DNA from: Bacteroidia bacterium
Lineage (GTDB): Bacteria > Bacteroidota > Bacteroidia > SXHM01
Direction of reading: 5' to 3'
Length of the DNA: 64,000 nucleotides
Assembly: GCA_022072225.1 (NCBI GenBank)
Contig: JAJVIC010000009.1
Location: forward strand, 1,044,482 to 1,108,481
The position numbers and the translations under genes are program-made. How positions within the stretch are numbered: the first letter of the stretch is position 1; each line of letters begins with the position of its first letter. The notes below the pieces were generated by a model. The model was given only the letters and a program-made list of their open reading frames with translations, had not been told where the DNA came from and did no database searches. This document shows positions 1 through 8,269 of this stretch, piece after piece.

Positions 1-378
1 ATTTTTGAGCAATGGAATGTACACGTACACGTTCCCGAAGGAGCAACTCCTAAAGACGGTCCAAGTGCAGGCATCACTATTTTTACGGCATTGGCTTCGG
101 CATTTACGCAACGCAAGGTGAAAGAAAAATTAGCCATGACCGGTGAGATTACCCTGCGCGGAAGAGTACTTCCTGTTGGCGGAATAAAAGAAAAGATATT
201 GGCTGCTAAACGCGCCAACATTACCGACATTATTCTTTCGCACGAAAACGAAAAAGACATTAACGAAATTCAGCAGCATTACCTCAAAGGTTTGAAATTT
301 CATTACGTGAAAACCATGATGGAAGTAGCTGACATTGCATTGCTGAAAGAAAAGGTTAAAAGCAAAATGCCTGTTTAA
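1..378 (+). CDS. lon: Lon protease, C-terminal part (5' truncated by window)
   Basis: This is the proteolytic domain of the ATP-dependent protease Lon, which degrades misfolded and regulatory proteins in the cytoplasm. The reading frame is open from base 1, so the gene begins outside the window. The catalytic serine is visible in PKDGPSAG (Ser codon at 64-66). The catalytic lysine is in GGIKEK (Lys codon at 187-189), about 41 residues later, which is the Ser-Lys dyad spacing of the Lon family. Conserved [14 protein letters not shown] sits between them. The stop is at 376-378, followed by a strong bidirectional terminator shared with the convergent gene on the minus strand. The ATPase and N-terminal domains cannot be assessed here. 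The identification is secure. Confidence 0.97.
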   Translation: MFEQWNVHVHVPEGATPKDGPSAGITIFTALASAFTQRKVKEKLAMTGEITLRGRVLPVGGIKEKILAAKRANITDIILSHENEKDINEIQQHYLKGLKFHYVKTMMEVADIALLKEKVKSKMPV

Positions 379-401
379 TAAGCTTACAGAACAGCGCGCA
401 G

Positions 402-430
402 AAAGAGAACCTCAGCGGTTCTCTTTTTCG
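402..430 (+). terminator. Bidirectional intrinsic terminator between lon and the glycosylase gene
   Basis: AAAGAGAACC (402-411) pairs with GGTTCTCTTT (417-426) around a 5-nt loop. A T run follows on the plus strand and an A run precedes it, so it can serve both converging genes. The glycosylase stop codon lies in its loop. Confidence 0.85.
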
Positions 431-1005
431 TTTATCCAAAACCGGTAAGGTAGTTTGGCATCTTCGCCTGCGTAGTCAACGCCAATACGCGGTCCGGAAA
501 ATATTTTGTTTTCGGGAAATGAAATTTTGCGGTCTTCAATCCAGATTTTATTGCCGGAGAGCTTTTGCGCATTGTGGCTGCGGAAATTTATTCCCAGTGC
601 TATACTTACTTTTCCGGGGCCGGTGGTTAATCCTTTTTTGAGTTTGTCTGATTTTCTGCGTTCCAGTATTTTATTAATTCCTTCAAAGGGTTGTATGGCG
701 CGTACCAGCACTGCATGAGGAATGTCTTTTTCATTGGTAACCACATTAAACAACGAATACATTCCGTAGCAGAGGTACACATAACTTACACCGCCTTCGG
801 CATACATGGTTTCGGTGCGCTGGGTTCTGCGGCCTCCATAGGCATGTGAGGCTTTATCGGTAATGCCAGCGTAGGCTTCGGTTTCGGTAATGATACCTGC
901 GGTTATGGTCTTTCCTTCTCTGGTAAACAGTACTTTTCCGAGCAATTGTTTGCTCAGACTAACTACATCGTCCTGTAAATAAAAGTCTTTTGGGAGTTTA
1001 CTCAT
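412..1005 (-). CDS. 3-methyladenine DNA glycosylase (AAG/MPG family)
   Basis: This 197-residue protein belongs to the AAG/MPG family of monofunctional glycosylases, which excise alkylated purines in base excision repair. The full family length is present. Recognisable blocks are LGKVLF near residues 22-28, TETEAYAG (about 41-48), the DKASHAYGGRRTQRTETMY stretch, and YVYLCYGMYSLFNVVT with the conserved Tyr/Cys/Tyr core. A later block, GPGKVSIALGI, is also typical. The start at 1005 overlaps the end of the upstream recQ-like gene by 8 bp, implying co-transcription of two DNA-maintenance genes. Its stop lies in the loop of the terminator shared with lon. No catalytic block looks missing. Confidence 0.93.
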   Translation of the reverse strand: MSKLPKDFYLQDDVVSLSKQLLGKVLFTREGKTITAGIITETEAYAGITDKASHAYGGRRTQRTETMYAEGGVSYVYLCYGMYSLFNVVTNEKDIPHAVLVRAIQPFEGINKILERRKSDKLKKGLTTGPGKVSIALGINFRSHNAQKLSGNKIWIEDRKISFPENKIFSGPRIGVDYAGEDAKLPYRFWINEKENR

Positions 1006-2908
1006 TGGCCAAGGTCAGTTTGTGCTCATCATCGTAAATCACCTCGCCTTCATCAATCATCATCTGCAGGGTTTTTATAACCAAGGCATGTTTGCCGGTT
1101 CCCGAATTTTCAACCACTTCATTAAGCCGAAGAGGATTTGTGCGCAACAGTTCTTTTATTTTTCCCGAAAGCAGGTCAAACTCATTTTGATTCAATAATT
1201 CCTTGTTGCGCTGCAAACACACATCACACACATTGCAATTTTCTGAAACGGTTTCACCGAAATAGGCGAGCAGCATGCGGCTGCGACAGAATAATTGATT
1301 GTCGGCATAATTGAGCACGCTGTTGAATTTTTGCTGAAATACTTGTTTGCGCTGCTCGTAATGTTCTTTGGAAAAGCGCAGGTGTTCTGAATCAATGCGG
1401 CCATTTCCGAACGAAAGTTTGGGCAGGCTGCTTTGCGGTATATAGGAAATAAGCCCGTGTTCTTCGAGGCGGTAAATGATGTTGAGTACTTTCGCTTTGT
1501 CTAATTTGCTGCGTGTGGCAATTTCGTTTTCGTGAATGTTGGTGTATTCAAAAAACAAACCCGAGTAGGAGCGAAGCATTACTTTAACAACCGTGTCCAG
1601 TTCGGGGTTGGCCACCTGCATTTCGTAAAGCTGTTCTTTTGAGCCTGTTATTTTAAGGCGCGAAGGCATGTAAACACTATCGGTGAGCACCAGGTATTCT
1701 TCGCGCTCCAGAAATTTGATGCAATTCATTGTTTTAACTGCTTCCAGTTTATAGCTGTTGCAAAAGCGGGCAATGTCAAATTCAAAAAAGTGGCCGGCAC
1801 CGCTGCCAATGGCTAAGCGGAAGTAGTTGGCCAGCGCGTGATACACCTGTTTTATTTCTTCTTTCTGCGGAAATGCGGTTTCAATGCGCTTCTGCAGTTC
1901 GAGTTTGTCTTTTTTATTGATGAGCAACACGGCATAGGCTTTTTGTTCATCGCGCCCGGCCCGTCCGGCTTCCTGAAAATAGGCTTCGAGCGACTCGGTT
2001 AAGGCGGTATGTATTACAAAACGTACATCGGGCTTGTCTATTCCCATGCCGAAGGCATTGGTAGCCGAAATAACCTGTACGTTGTTATTTTTCCAGTCTT
2101 CCTGCACCTGGTTACGCTGGGCCGCATCCATGCCCGCATGGTAAAACGAGGCGCTAATGTTGTTGCTGCGCAGGAATGCGGCTGTTTCGGCTGTTTGCCT
2201 CCTGTTTCGCTCGTAAACAATGCCGCTGCCGCCTGTGTTTTTTATGACTTTGAGCATGCGTTTGTTTTTATCTTCTTCGTGGAGCACTACATAGGCAAGG
2301 TTGGGGCGTTTAAAACTTTTGCGCAGTACGTTTTCTTTTTTGAAACCCAGTTGCTGCTGTATGTCAACAACCACTGAAGGGGTGGCCGTTGCTGTAAGGG
2401 CGAGTACTGGAACACCGGGTATGTGTTTTCTTACTTCTTTTATTCTGAGATAGGGAGGCCGGAAATCGTAGCCCCACTGCGAAATGCAGTGAGCCTCGTC
2501 AACGGCCAGCAGGTTTACCTTCATTTTTGGAAGGCGCGCCAGAAACAAATCGGTTTGCAGGCGCTCGGGCGAAACGTAGAGAAATTTATAGTTGCCATAA
2601 ATGCAGTTGTCGAGTGCAATGTCAATTTCTTTTATGGTCATTGCCGAATTGACGGCTGCCGCCTTTATACCTTTTTTGCGCAGGTTGTCCACCTGGTCTT
2701 TCATCAGGGCGATGAGGGGCGATATAACAATGCACAGGCCATCATTGCAGAGTGCGGGCACCTGGAAACATACTGATTTTCCGCCACCGGTAGGTAGCAG
2801 GGCCAGTGTATCGTTTCCGGCAAGAACGGAGTTGATGATATCTTCCTGCAGGGGGCGGAAGTGTTGGAAGTTCCAGTAGTGTAACAGTATTTCGCGTGGT
2901 GTGGGCAC
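998..2908 (-). CDS. recQ: RecQ-family ATP-dependent DNA helicase
   Basis: This 636-residue superfamily 2 3'-5' DNA helicase acts in recombination and replication-fork repair. Walker A is LPTGGGKS (about residues 38-45). The RecQ-type Walker B is DEAH (137-140), followed by the aromatic-rich loop CISQWGYDFRP. Helicase motifs SPLIALMKDQV and FGMGIDKPDVRFVIH, and the QEAGRAGRDE motif, are all present. The C-terminal zinc-binding segment has Cys at CRSRM and CNVCDVC, then a winged-helix-like tail rather than a clear HRDC domain. Bacteroidota often carry more than one RecQ paralogue, so the exact paralogue is uncertain. It is followed with an 8-bp overlap by the glycosylase gene and preceded within 5 bp by a DnaJ-domain gene, suggesting one transcript. 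Confidence 0.95.
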   Translation of the reverse strand: MPTPREILLHYWNFQHFRPLQEDIINSVLAGNDTLALLPTGGGKSVCFQVPALCNDGLCIVISPLIALMKDQVDNLRKKGIKAAAVNSAMTIKEIDIALDNCIYGNYKFLYVSPERLQTDLFLARLPKMKVNLLAVDEAHCISQWGYDFRPPYLRIKEVRKHIPGVPVLALTATATPSVVVDIQQQLGFKKENVLRKSFKRPNLAYVVLHEEDKNKRMLKVIKNTGGSGIVYERNRRQTAETAAFLRSNNISASFYHAGMDAAQRNQVQEDWKNNNVQVISATNAFGMGIDKPDVRFVIHTALTESLEAYFQEAGRAGRDEQKAYAVLLINKKDKLELQKRIETAFPQKEEIKQVYHALANYFRLAIGSGAGHFFEFDIARFCNSYKLEAVKTMNCIKFLEREEYLVLTDSVYMPSRLKITGSKEQLYEMQVANPELDTVVKVMLRSYSGLFFEYTNIHENEIATRSKLDKAKVLNIIYRLEEHGLISYIPQSSLPKLSFGNGRIDSEHLRFSKEHYEQRKQVFQQKFNSVLNYADNQLFCRSRMLLAYFGETVSENCNVCDVCLQRNKELLNQNEFDLLSGKIKELLRTNPLRLNEVVENSGTGKHALVIKTLQMMIDEGEVIYDDEHKLTLANE

Positions 2909-2913
2909 GTGTA

Positions 2914-3423
2914 TCAGCTGGATAGGATGGAGCGTGCGGAATCACGAATCATGAAGTAGCCCGGAAAGAAGAGGAGCAGGACACCGTAGTTGATTACATT
3001 GTAGTAAACGGCCAGAGAAGGAATAAAGAAGCAGAGCATACCCACAAACATGATGGAGAAAAGAAAGAACTGAAAGAGGGGACCCGAAGGTTCATAGTCT
3101 TTTTCTTCGGTATCGGGCTCGGGAGTTTCGGTTTGGGGTTTTCTGCGGTAGGCAGGGTCGCGGTGAGCGGGCTGCGCCTGCGCGGCAGCGGCCTGCGTGG
3201 TTCTGAACTGTTCGTATTCGAGTTTGAGGTCGTAGCGTTTTCTTTTTTTCTGGTCGGTAAGGGTGTCGTTAGCGGTGTTCAGTATGGTGAAAAAATCATG
3301 GGCGCCTGCCGACTTATTGACATCGGGATGGTAGAGTTTAGCTTTCTTGCGGTAGGCAAGCCTTATTTGCGAAACAGTGGCATCGCGCTCAACACCCAGT
3401 ATTTTATAGTAATCGTACATCAT
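2914..3423 (-). CDS. J-domain protein with C-terminal membrane segments
   Basis: A 169-residue protein with an N-terminal J domain (about residues 3-66) carrying the HPD motif at 32-34, which stimulates DnaK-type Hsp70 ATPases. There is no Gly/Phe region or zinc finger, so this is a class III J protein rather than DnaJ itself. A charged, Pro-rich linker rich in Glu/Asp follows. Two hydrophobic stretches near the C terminus (around FQFFLFSIMFVGMLCFF and YGVLLLFFPGYFMI) are probable transmembrane helices. This would place the J domain at the inner face of the membrane. The gene sits 5 bp upstream of the recQ-like gene. Its client is unknown. Confidence 0.85.
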   Translation of the reverse strand: MMYDYYKILGVERDATVSQIRLAYRKKAKLYHPDVNKSAGAHDFFTILNTANDTLTDQKKRKRYDLKLEYEQFRTTQAAAAQAQPAHRDPAYRRKPQTETPEPDTEEKDYEPSGPLFQFFLFSIMFVGMLCFFIPSLAVYYNVINYGVLLLFFPGYFMIRDSARSILSS

Positions 3424-3546
3424 AAACTATAACGCTTCGCTTTAAGGAAAAAGTATAGCAATTATACAAATAATGCTGATTGGTTTATCGGGGAAACCGC
3501 TAAATGTGTTTTACAGTGCAGGAGGCAAAATGCCAGCGAAGCAGTG

Positions 3547-4005
3547 TCAGAAAACGGGGGCGGTGGCGCTGGCTGTGGGGTGGCTTACTTCTTCGCTGAG
3601 TTCGTAATTGCCGTAATCGTCAAAGCTGCTGAGGTTTAAATTGGATTCGAGGGTGTAGAACGCGGTAATGTCGCTGAGAAGGGATTCGGGCGTGTAGATG
3701 GTTGACTTCTGGAACAGGAGCATGTGGAGCATGGTTCCGTTCTGATTGTCTTCAACGGAGTTGGGAATAATTTCGAATTCGGAAAAACCAAGCTGAGCCA
3801 GTTCGGTACGGGCTGCCTGCAGTTTGCTTTCGGTATCGGCACAGATGTAAAAACTCCAGCGGTATTCTTTATCAAAATCCCACTTGCCCTGTTCGAGCAT
3901 GTCGCCAAAGTAGAGTTCTATATTGTGTTTGTTGTGGCCGGTAAACTGGGCACTGGCTGTAGTGAAGAAGGTGAGGAGCAGGAGCGATGAAAGAATGGAT
4001 TTCAT
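3547..4005 (-). CDS. Exported protein with a possible RraB-like fold
   Basis: A 152-residue protein with a clear signal peptide (hydrophobic SILSSLLLLTFF followed by ASAQ). The mature part contains a segment (KEYRWSFYICADTESKLQAA and following) that resembles the ferredoxin-like RraB/ribonuclease regulator fold in pattern: an aromatic beta strand, a helix of the type TESKLQAARTELAQLGF, then another strand. This resemblance is an inference from pattern only. An exported location would argue against ribonuclease control, so no function is assigned. It is followed by the DnaJ-recQ block but separated by a gap of about 120 bp, so it is probably its own transcript or the end of one. Confidence 0.6.
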   Translation of the reverse strand: MKSILSSLLLLTFFTTASAQFTGHNKHNIELYFGDMLEQGKWDFDKEYRWSFYICADTESKLQAARTELAQLGFSEFEIIPNSVEDNQNGTMLHMLLFQKSTIYTPESLLSDITAFYTLESNLNLSSFDDYGNYELSEEVSHPTASATAPVF

Positions 4006-4123
4006 GGGTGTTTTGATTTTTTTCGGGTGGTTTAACGTTGGAGCAGGAGGCAGGGTTATATGTATCGATGAACGACTGCTTTTTTAAGGGCTGGTGGAGA
4101 GGGATAAGAGGGTGAGGTCTCAC

Positions 4124-6841
4124 TCACTCCATCGGATAAATCATCACCGCACTTCCCGAGGCGGTAACCAATAAAGAAGGCAGCTCACCGTTGCCAACCG
4201 CCACATCAAACAAGGTACTGCCGGTAAGCGGAAAATCTTCTTCCACCGAGCCATCGGCTGTAAAGATAAACACCTCGCTGCTGCCGCTGGCTACTGCTCC
4301 CAGGCGCTGTCCGTCCCATGTTTCGGTAATCTGCGGAGGCAGCGTACCCTCGCTTTCAAATTTATGGGTAAACAGTGTTTCGCCTTTCGCGTTGTAAACA
4401 AAAACTTCGTTCAGGTCGCTGAAAATAAGTTCAGGCGTATTGTCGGAATTTATGTCGCCATACACAAAATGATGGTGAGCCGTAAAGTCTTTCGGTGTAA
4501 TTTTTTCGGTTTTGCCGTTCATGTTCAGCGTATAAACCTTGCCGCTGCTGTCGGTAAAGGCAATAAGCCCGTTAAAGGTCTGCAGGGTGTTATGCCCGAA
4601 CCCGAATTTTTCTTTCACCTTTGTTTTTTCAATTCCCTTGCGGTCGAGCAGGTTTATTTTTCCATCGTTTTCGGCTATTACAATAAAATCTTTTCCGCCT
4701 GTGCGTACGTGTGTAATCGGTTGCGAAACCGTTTCGTTGGTTTTCTTAAAGCTCCAGCCTTTTACGGCTTCGCCTTTAATATCCATGCAATAAATCTTTT
4801 TGTTTTTGCAGGCTAAAAAGAGGCGGTAGTCGCGTTTGCCATCATAGTCGAACACGGAAAGGGGCGAGGTGGCGGGTGATTCAAGTTCTATCGGGAACCC
4901 GGGAACATCTTCGCCCTTGCGGTCAATGAGGTAAATGAAGTTTGGCGTGCCGAACAGAATTTGCAGTTTGCCGTTTTTATAAGCATCAACCTGGTAAACC
5001 TTACCGTTTATTTTTTCGGGAATTTGTTTTTTCCACAGAATGGTTCCCATGCTGCTGATCAGGTACACCGTGTTGGCATCGTCCTGAACAAATACTTCCT
5101 GCTCGCCCGAGAAGGCATTTTTAAGAAATACGGGTTTTCCGCTTACGGTGGTATCTGAGCGCGCCTCAAAAACATTGGCCTTGGTGCCGCTGTAGCCCGC
5201 ATTGTATTTCAGGTAAACATTGGTATAGAAAGCGCTTCCGTTAGAACTCATCTGCACCGCAAGCCCTTCGAATTTGCGCATGGTTTCCTCGCTTTTTTCC
5301 AGTTCGCGGGTGGTTTCGCGGTTGGCATACGAGTCAATGATGTTCTTGGAGCGCGAAGGATTGGAGTAAGCAAACACATTAAAGGTAGAAGAAAGATTCT
5401 CGCTGTACGATGAGAAATACACATCCTTGCCCAGGGTTTTATCGGCAATGTAGTAGTTGATGTAATTTTTTACCGATTGCATGGTGTTACCGAATATCAC
5501 ATAATCGCCCAGTATGGTGTAGTAAGTGGTTTCCATTTGCTCGAATGCCGAACCAAAGAGGCGCGGCAATACGCGCGGAAGATTGATATTGGTAATGGTG
5601 TATTCCTGGTAAACTTCCTGTTCGGCCTTGCCTTCTACTTCGGAAAGGCTTTGTACCAGACCGGTCAGCAGGTCGTGGGCAAGTTCACCTTTGCGCGCCT
5701 TGAATACGGCATAGGTATTTTCAGAAAAGGAAGGTGTTTTAGGTTCGGTAATGCACATGCCAAACTGGTTGCCCATCCACGAGAAGAGGCTAAGCTCAAT
5801 GTCAATGTCATAAGTAGTGTTTATGTTTTTTACCTCCTGTTCGTAGCGCTCAAGGTCTTTTATGCGCCTGAGGTGGGTTTTGTAATCGTTGTAGAAACTC
5901 AGAATATCGTTTATACCGAAGAAGGTAAAGGTTGCGGTGTTGGCAGGCAATACGGAAGGAAACTCAACTTCCTGAGGTTTTTGAACCGTAAACAGGTTGA
6001 GGTAATGGGCCGAAGTATCGTTGGGATAGGTAAAACCGTTGAGCATCAGTCCTTCGGGTCGCTGGTTCATATCCAGCTCGCTCCACTCGGCCATGTTGGA
6101 GAGGGCTTCCAGTGCCGATGAGTTCTCAGACTTCAGGAATAATTGCAAATAATCCGGAAAGCGTTTGTAATTGATGTACATATTTACATCTACATTTTTA
6201 CCCGAAGACTCAACGGCTTTCACAAAATAGTTGTCCTTCATCATGCTTCCGCCATTGTTGAGCTGGTCAATGGCAGCTTCGGTAAGCAGCAGCGAGTAAC
6301 TCGAAATAAACACGCCCTGATACTGGGTATAATAAAATGCGCTGTCGGTTTCGCTTTTCTTTACGCTGGTAACAATGGTGTTGCCGTATTCAAAGTTCCG
6401 GTAAATGGCATTTTCGGTGTTAACGGCTTTTACCACTTCGTCCAGCTTCTCTTTCATGTTTGCTTTTTCCAGACTCATGCAGTAGAGGTATTCCATACCC
6501 AGTTCGGGGTGGGTGTGTATGGAAATATACATTTTGCGGTTCCCGAATATTTCAGCGGCTACGGAGTTGTGCTTCAGAATGGAATCAATAAAGTCAACAT
6601 TATCCCTGAAAAGCTTAAAGGTTTCGTACTGTTCCAGTTCTTTGCGGTAGCTTGCCGTTGTTTTGTAGGTTTCCCATGCCTTGCGGAAATCGCGAATCTC
6701 AAGGATTAATGCCGCATCGTGGGGAACGGCATTGATGGCATCGGTGGGTTGGGCATTATTCCTGAAAATGAACCACCAGCCCGCACCGATAAGGGCAAGC
6801 GTAACAACAACTGCGGAAACAATGAGTACCGTTCGTTTCAT
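4124..6841 (-). CDS. Large membrane-anchored protein: DUF3352-like N-terminal region plus WD/PQQ-like repeats
   Basis: A 905-residue protein with one N-terminal membrane anchor (residues about 4-25, VLIVSAVVVTLALIGAGWWF) and a large extracytoplasmic part. Residues about 35-570 resemble DUF3352-type proteins: PHDAALILEIRDF at the start and repeated pieces on opening strands such as YYTQYQGVFISS and YYTILGDYVIFGN. The last third looks like a beta-propeller, with repeated units ending in outer-strand patterns such as KPVFLKNAFSGEQEVFVQDD, NTVYLISSMGTILWKKQIP, FIYLIDRKGEDVPGFPI and KIYCMDIKGEAVKGWSF. Such propellers usually bind proteins. The function is unknown. It is a single transcription unit flanked by intergenic gaps of 118 and 86 bp. 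Confidence 0.7.
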   Translation of the reverse strand: MKRTVLIVSAVVVTLALIGAGWWFIFRNNAQPTDAINAVPHDAALILEIRDFRKAWETYKTTASYRKELEQYETFKLFRDNVDFIDSILKHNSVAAEIFGNRKMYISIHTHPELGMEYLYCMSLEKANMKEKLDEVVKAVNTENAIYRNFEYGNTIVTSVKKSETDSAFYYTQYQGVFISSYSLLLTEAAIDQLNNGGSMMKDNYFVKAVESSGKNVDVNMYINYKRFPDYLQLFLKSENSSALEALSNMAEWSELDMNQRPEGLMLNGFTYPNDTSAHYLNLFTVQKPQEVEFPSVLPANTATFTFFGINDILSFYNDYKTHLRRIKDLERYEQEVKNINTTYDIDIELSLFSWMGNQFGMCITEPKTPSFSENTYAVFKARKGELAHDLLTGLVQSLSEVEGKAEQEVYQEYTITNINLPRVLPRLFGSAFEQMETTYYTILGDYVIFGNTMQSVKNYINYYIADKTLGKDVYFSSYSENLSSTFNVFAYSNPSRSKNIIDSYANRETTRELEKSEETMRKFEGLAVQMSSNGSAFYTNVYLKYNAGYSGTKANVFEARSDTTVSGKPVFLKNAFSGEQEVFVQDDANTVYLISSMGTILWKKQIPEKINGKVYQVDAYKNGKLQILFGTPNFIYLIDRKGEDVPGFPIELESPATSPLSVFDYDGKRDYRLFLACKNKKIYCMDIKGEAVKGWSFKKTNETVSQPITHVRTGGKDFIVIAENDGKINLLDRKGIEKTKVKEKFGFGHNTLQTFNGLIAFTDSSGKVYTLNMNGKTEKITPKDFTAHHHFVYGDINSDNTPELIFSDLNEVFVYNAKGETLFTHKFESEGTLPPQITETWDGQRLGAVASGSSEVFIFTADGSVEEDFPLTGSTLFDVAVGNGELPSLLVTASGSAVMIYPME

Positions 6842-6927
6842 ATAGACTGACAGACAAAATTAGTACTAATAAGCCTGTAGTACCCTGATACGAAACTTAG
6901 ATATTAATAGTTCGCTGTCAATATCCT

Positions 6928-8157
6928 TTAATGGGCGGCAGCCTTTTCCGGTTCGTTTACCTGCAGGGCAAGCATGGGAATATTTTTGCCTGTATTGCAG
7001 ATAAATAGTTTACTGCTGAGCAGTTCAGCGTTTTTGTTCAGCAGGTTTTCGAGCCTCACTGTTCCAATGCTGTAGCCTTTGCCCTCTTCCGAAATGCTTT
7101 CAAAGGGAACGAGGTTCCGTTCTTCGTCAGAGGAATAACGCACATAAACTTCGAGCAGCACATTTTTGGAATACTTCAGCTTTTTATCCTGCGATGCTTT
7201 GTGGTATGCATATTTGTAGTCATAGGTAACAGCCGAAATATCGGAAAGTACTGCAGAACCCGTAGGATGTCCGCCTGCGCCTTTGCCTAAGTAAAATTGT
7301 TTGTCGGAGAAGGCGGCTTCTACAATTACTCCGTTGTATTCGTTTTCAACAAAGTATAAATACTGGTGCGGAGCTACAAAGGTGGGCATGGTGTGAATGG
7401 TAATTTCATGGTCGTTCAGCTTGCGTGCAACATTAACCAGTTTGATTTTTTTACCGTTTTTGCGGGCGTAATCAATATCATCCAGCGAAAGATTCTGAAT
7501 ACCCAGATTCAGAATATCATCGGGATGAATGAACAGGCCGTAGGCATGAGCAGCTATGATGGTTAATTTGAATTTAGCGTCAAAGCCGCCTACATCCAGT
7601 AAAGGGTTTGATTCGGCAAAGCCTAAGTCCTGAGCTTGTTTCAGGGCTGTTGCATAGTCAAGGTTTTCGTTAAATATTTTAGACAGAATGTAGTTGGATG
7701 AACCGTTGAAAATACCGCTTACGGAGTAGAGCAACTCGTTGTCGTAATACTCTTCCAGTGTTCGTATAATAGGAATACTGCCGCATGACGAAGCTTCGTA
7801 TAGCAGGGAAACATTGTGTTTGCTCTGCAACTCCACCAATTCGCTGAGGTGATTGGCTACCATTTTTTTATTGGCTGTAACAACGCTTTTGCCCGAAGTC
7901 ATGGCAGCTTTTACAATGTTGAATGCTTCATCGGCATCATCAATCAGCTCAACAACCAGGTTGATTTCGGAGTTGTTGAGTATGTCGTTTTTATCGTAGG
8001 TGAAAAGCTCCATCGGCAACTTCCGCGATTTGCTGCGGTCTTTTACACAGATTTTTATAATGTCGGCTTTTATACCGCTGCTCTTGGATAATACATCGTA
8101 AAGTCCTTGTCCCACGCAGCCGAAACCGAAGAGACCGATTTTTAATTTTGAAATCAT
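6928..8157 (-). CDS. hom: Homoserine dehydrogenase
   Basis: A 409-residue enzyme that reduces aspartate semialdehyde to homoserine, the branch point to methionine and threonine. The N-terminal Rossmann motif is GLFGFGCVGQG (residues 8-18). NADP-binding and catalytic regions include VVTANKKMVA (about 92-101), the substrate region YEASSCGSIPIIRTLEEYY, and SGIFNGSSNYIL, typical of the homoserine dehydrogenase catalytic domain. The C-terminal portion probably contains the small regulatory region, but no aspartokinase domain is fused. It is the last gene of the operon cysH-osmC-metZ-metX-hom. The 75-bp gap to metX carries tandem and inverted repeats. This position fits homoserine supply for MetX. 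Confidence 0.96.
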   Translation of the reverse strand: MISKLKIGLFGFGCVGQGLYDVLSKSSGIKADIIKICVKDRSKSRKLPMELFTYDKNDILNNSEINLVVELIDDADEAFNIVKAAMTSGKSVVTANKKMVANHLSELVELQSKHNVSLLYEASSCGSIPIIRTLEEYYDNELLYSVSGIFNGSSNYILSKIFNENLDYATALKQAQDLGFAESNPLLDVGGFDAKFKLTIIAAHAYGLFIHPDDILNLGIQNLSLDDIDYARKNGKKIKLVNVARKLNDHEITIHTMPTFVAPHQYLYFVENEYNGVIVEAAFSDKQFYLGKGAGGHPTGSAVLSDISAVTYDYKYAYHKASQDKKLKYSKNVLLEVYVRYSSDEERNLVPFESISEEGKGYSIGTVRLENLLNKNAELLSSKLFICNTGKNIPMLALQVNEPEKAAAH

Positions 8158-8166
8158 AGTGTTTAG

Positions 8167-8198
8167 TTAGTGATTTAGTGAATTAGCGATTTAGTGAT
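8167..8198. repeat. Four tandem copies of an 8-bp unit (TTAGTGAT)
   Basis: Units are TTAGTGAT (8167-8174), TTAGTGAA (8175-8182), TTAGCGAT (8183-8190) and TTAGTGAT (8191-8198). The array lies in the short gap between metX and hom and directly abuts the inverted repeat at 8201-8269. Confidence 0.85.
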
Positions 8199-8200
8199 TG

Positions 8201-8269
8201 TGTCATGCTGAGCGTAGTCGAGATGCGGATTATTATTTTTTTGACTTCTCGACTACGCTCGAAGTGACA
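8201..8269. repeat. REP-like inverted repeat overlapping the 3' end of metX
   Basis: A perfect 13-bp inner stem, AGCGTAGTCGAGA (8211-8223) with TCTCGACTACGCT (8247-8259), is extended outward by GAGCG/CGCTC and by TGTCA (8201-8205) with TGACA (8265-8269). This GTCATGCTGAGCGTAGTCGAG-type sequence resembles repetitive extragenic palindromes that I recall from Bacteroidota intergenic regions, though genome-wide copy number cannot be checked here. Its right arm encodes the last residues and the stop codon of metX. Confidence 0.75.

Noticed and set aside
5477..6709. Long plus-strand ORFs opposite the 905-residue membrane-anchored gene
   Set aside because: Antisense shadows of a clearly coding minus-strand gene with its own signal anchor and start.
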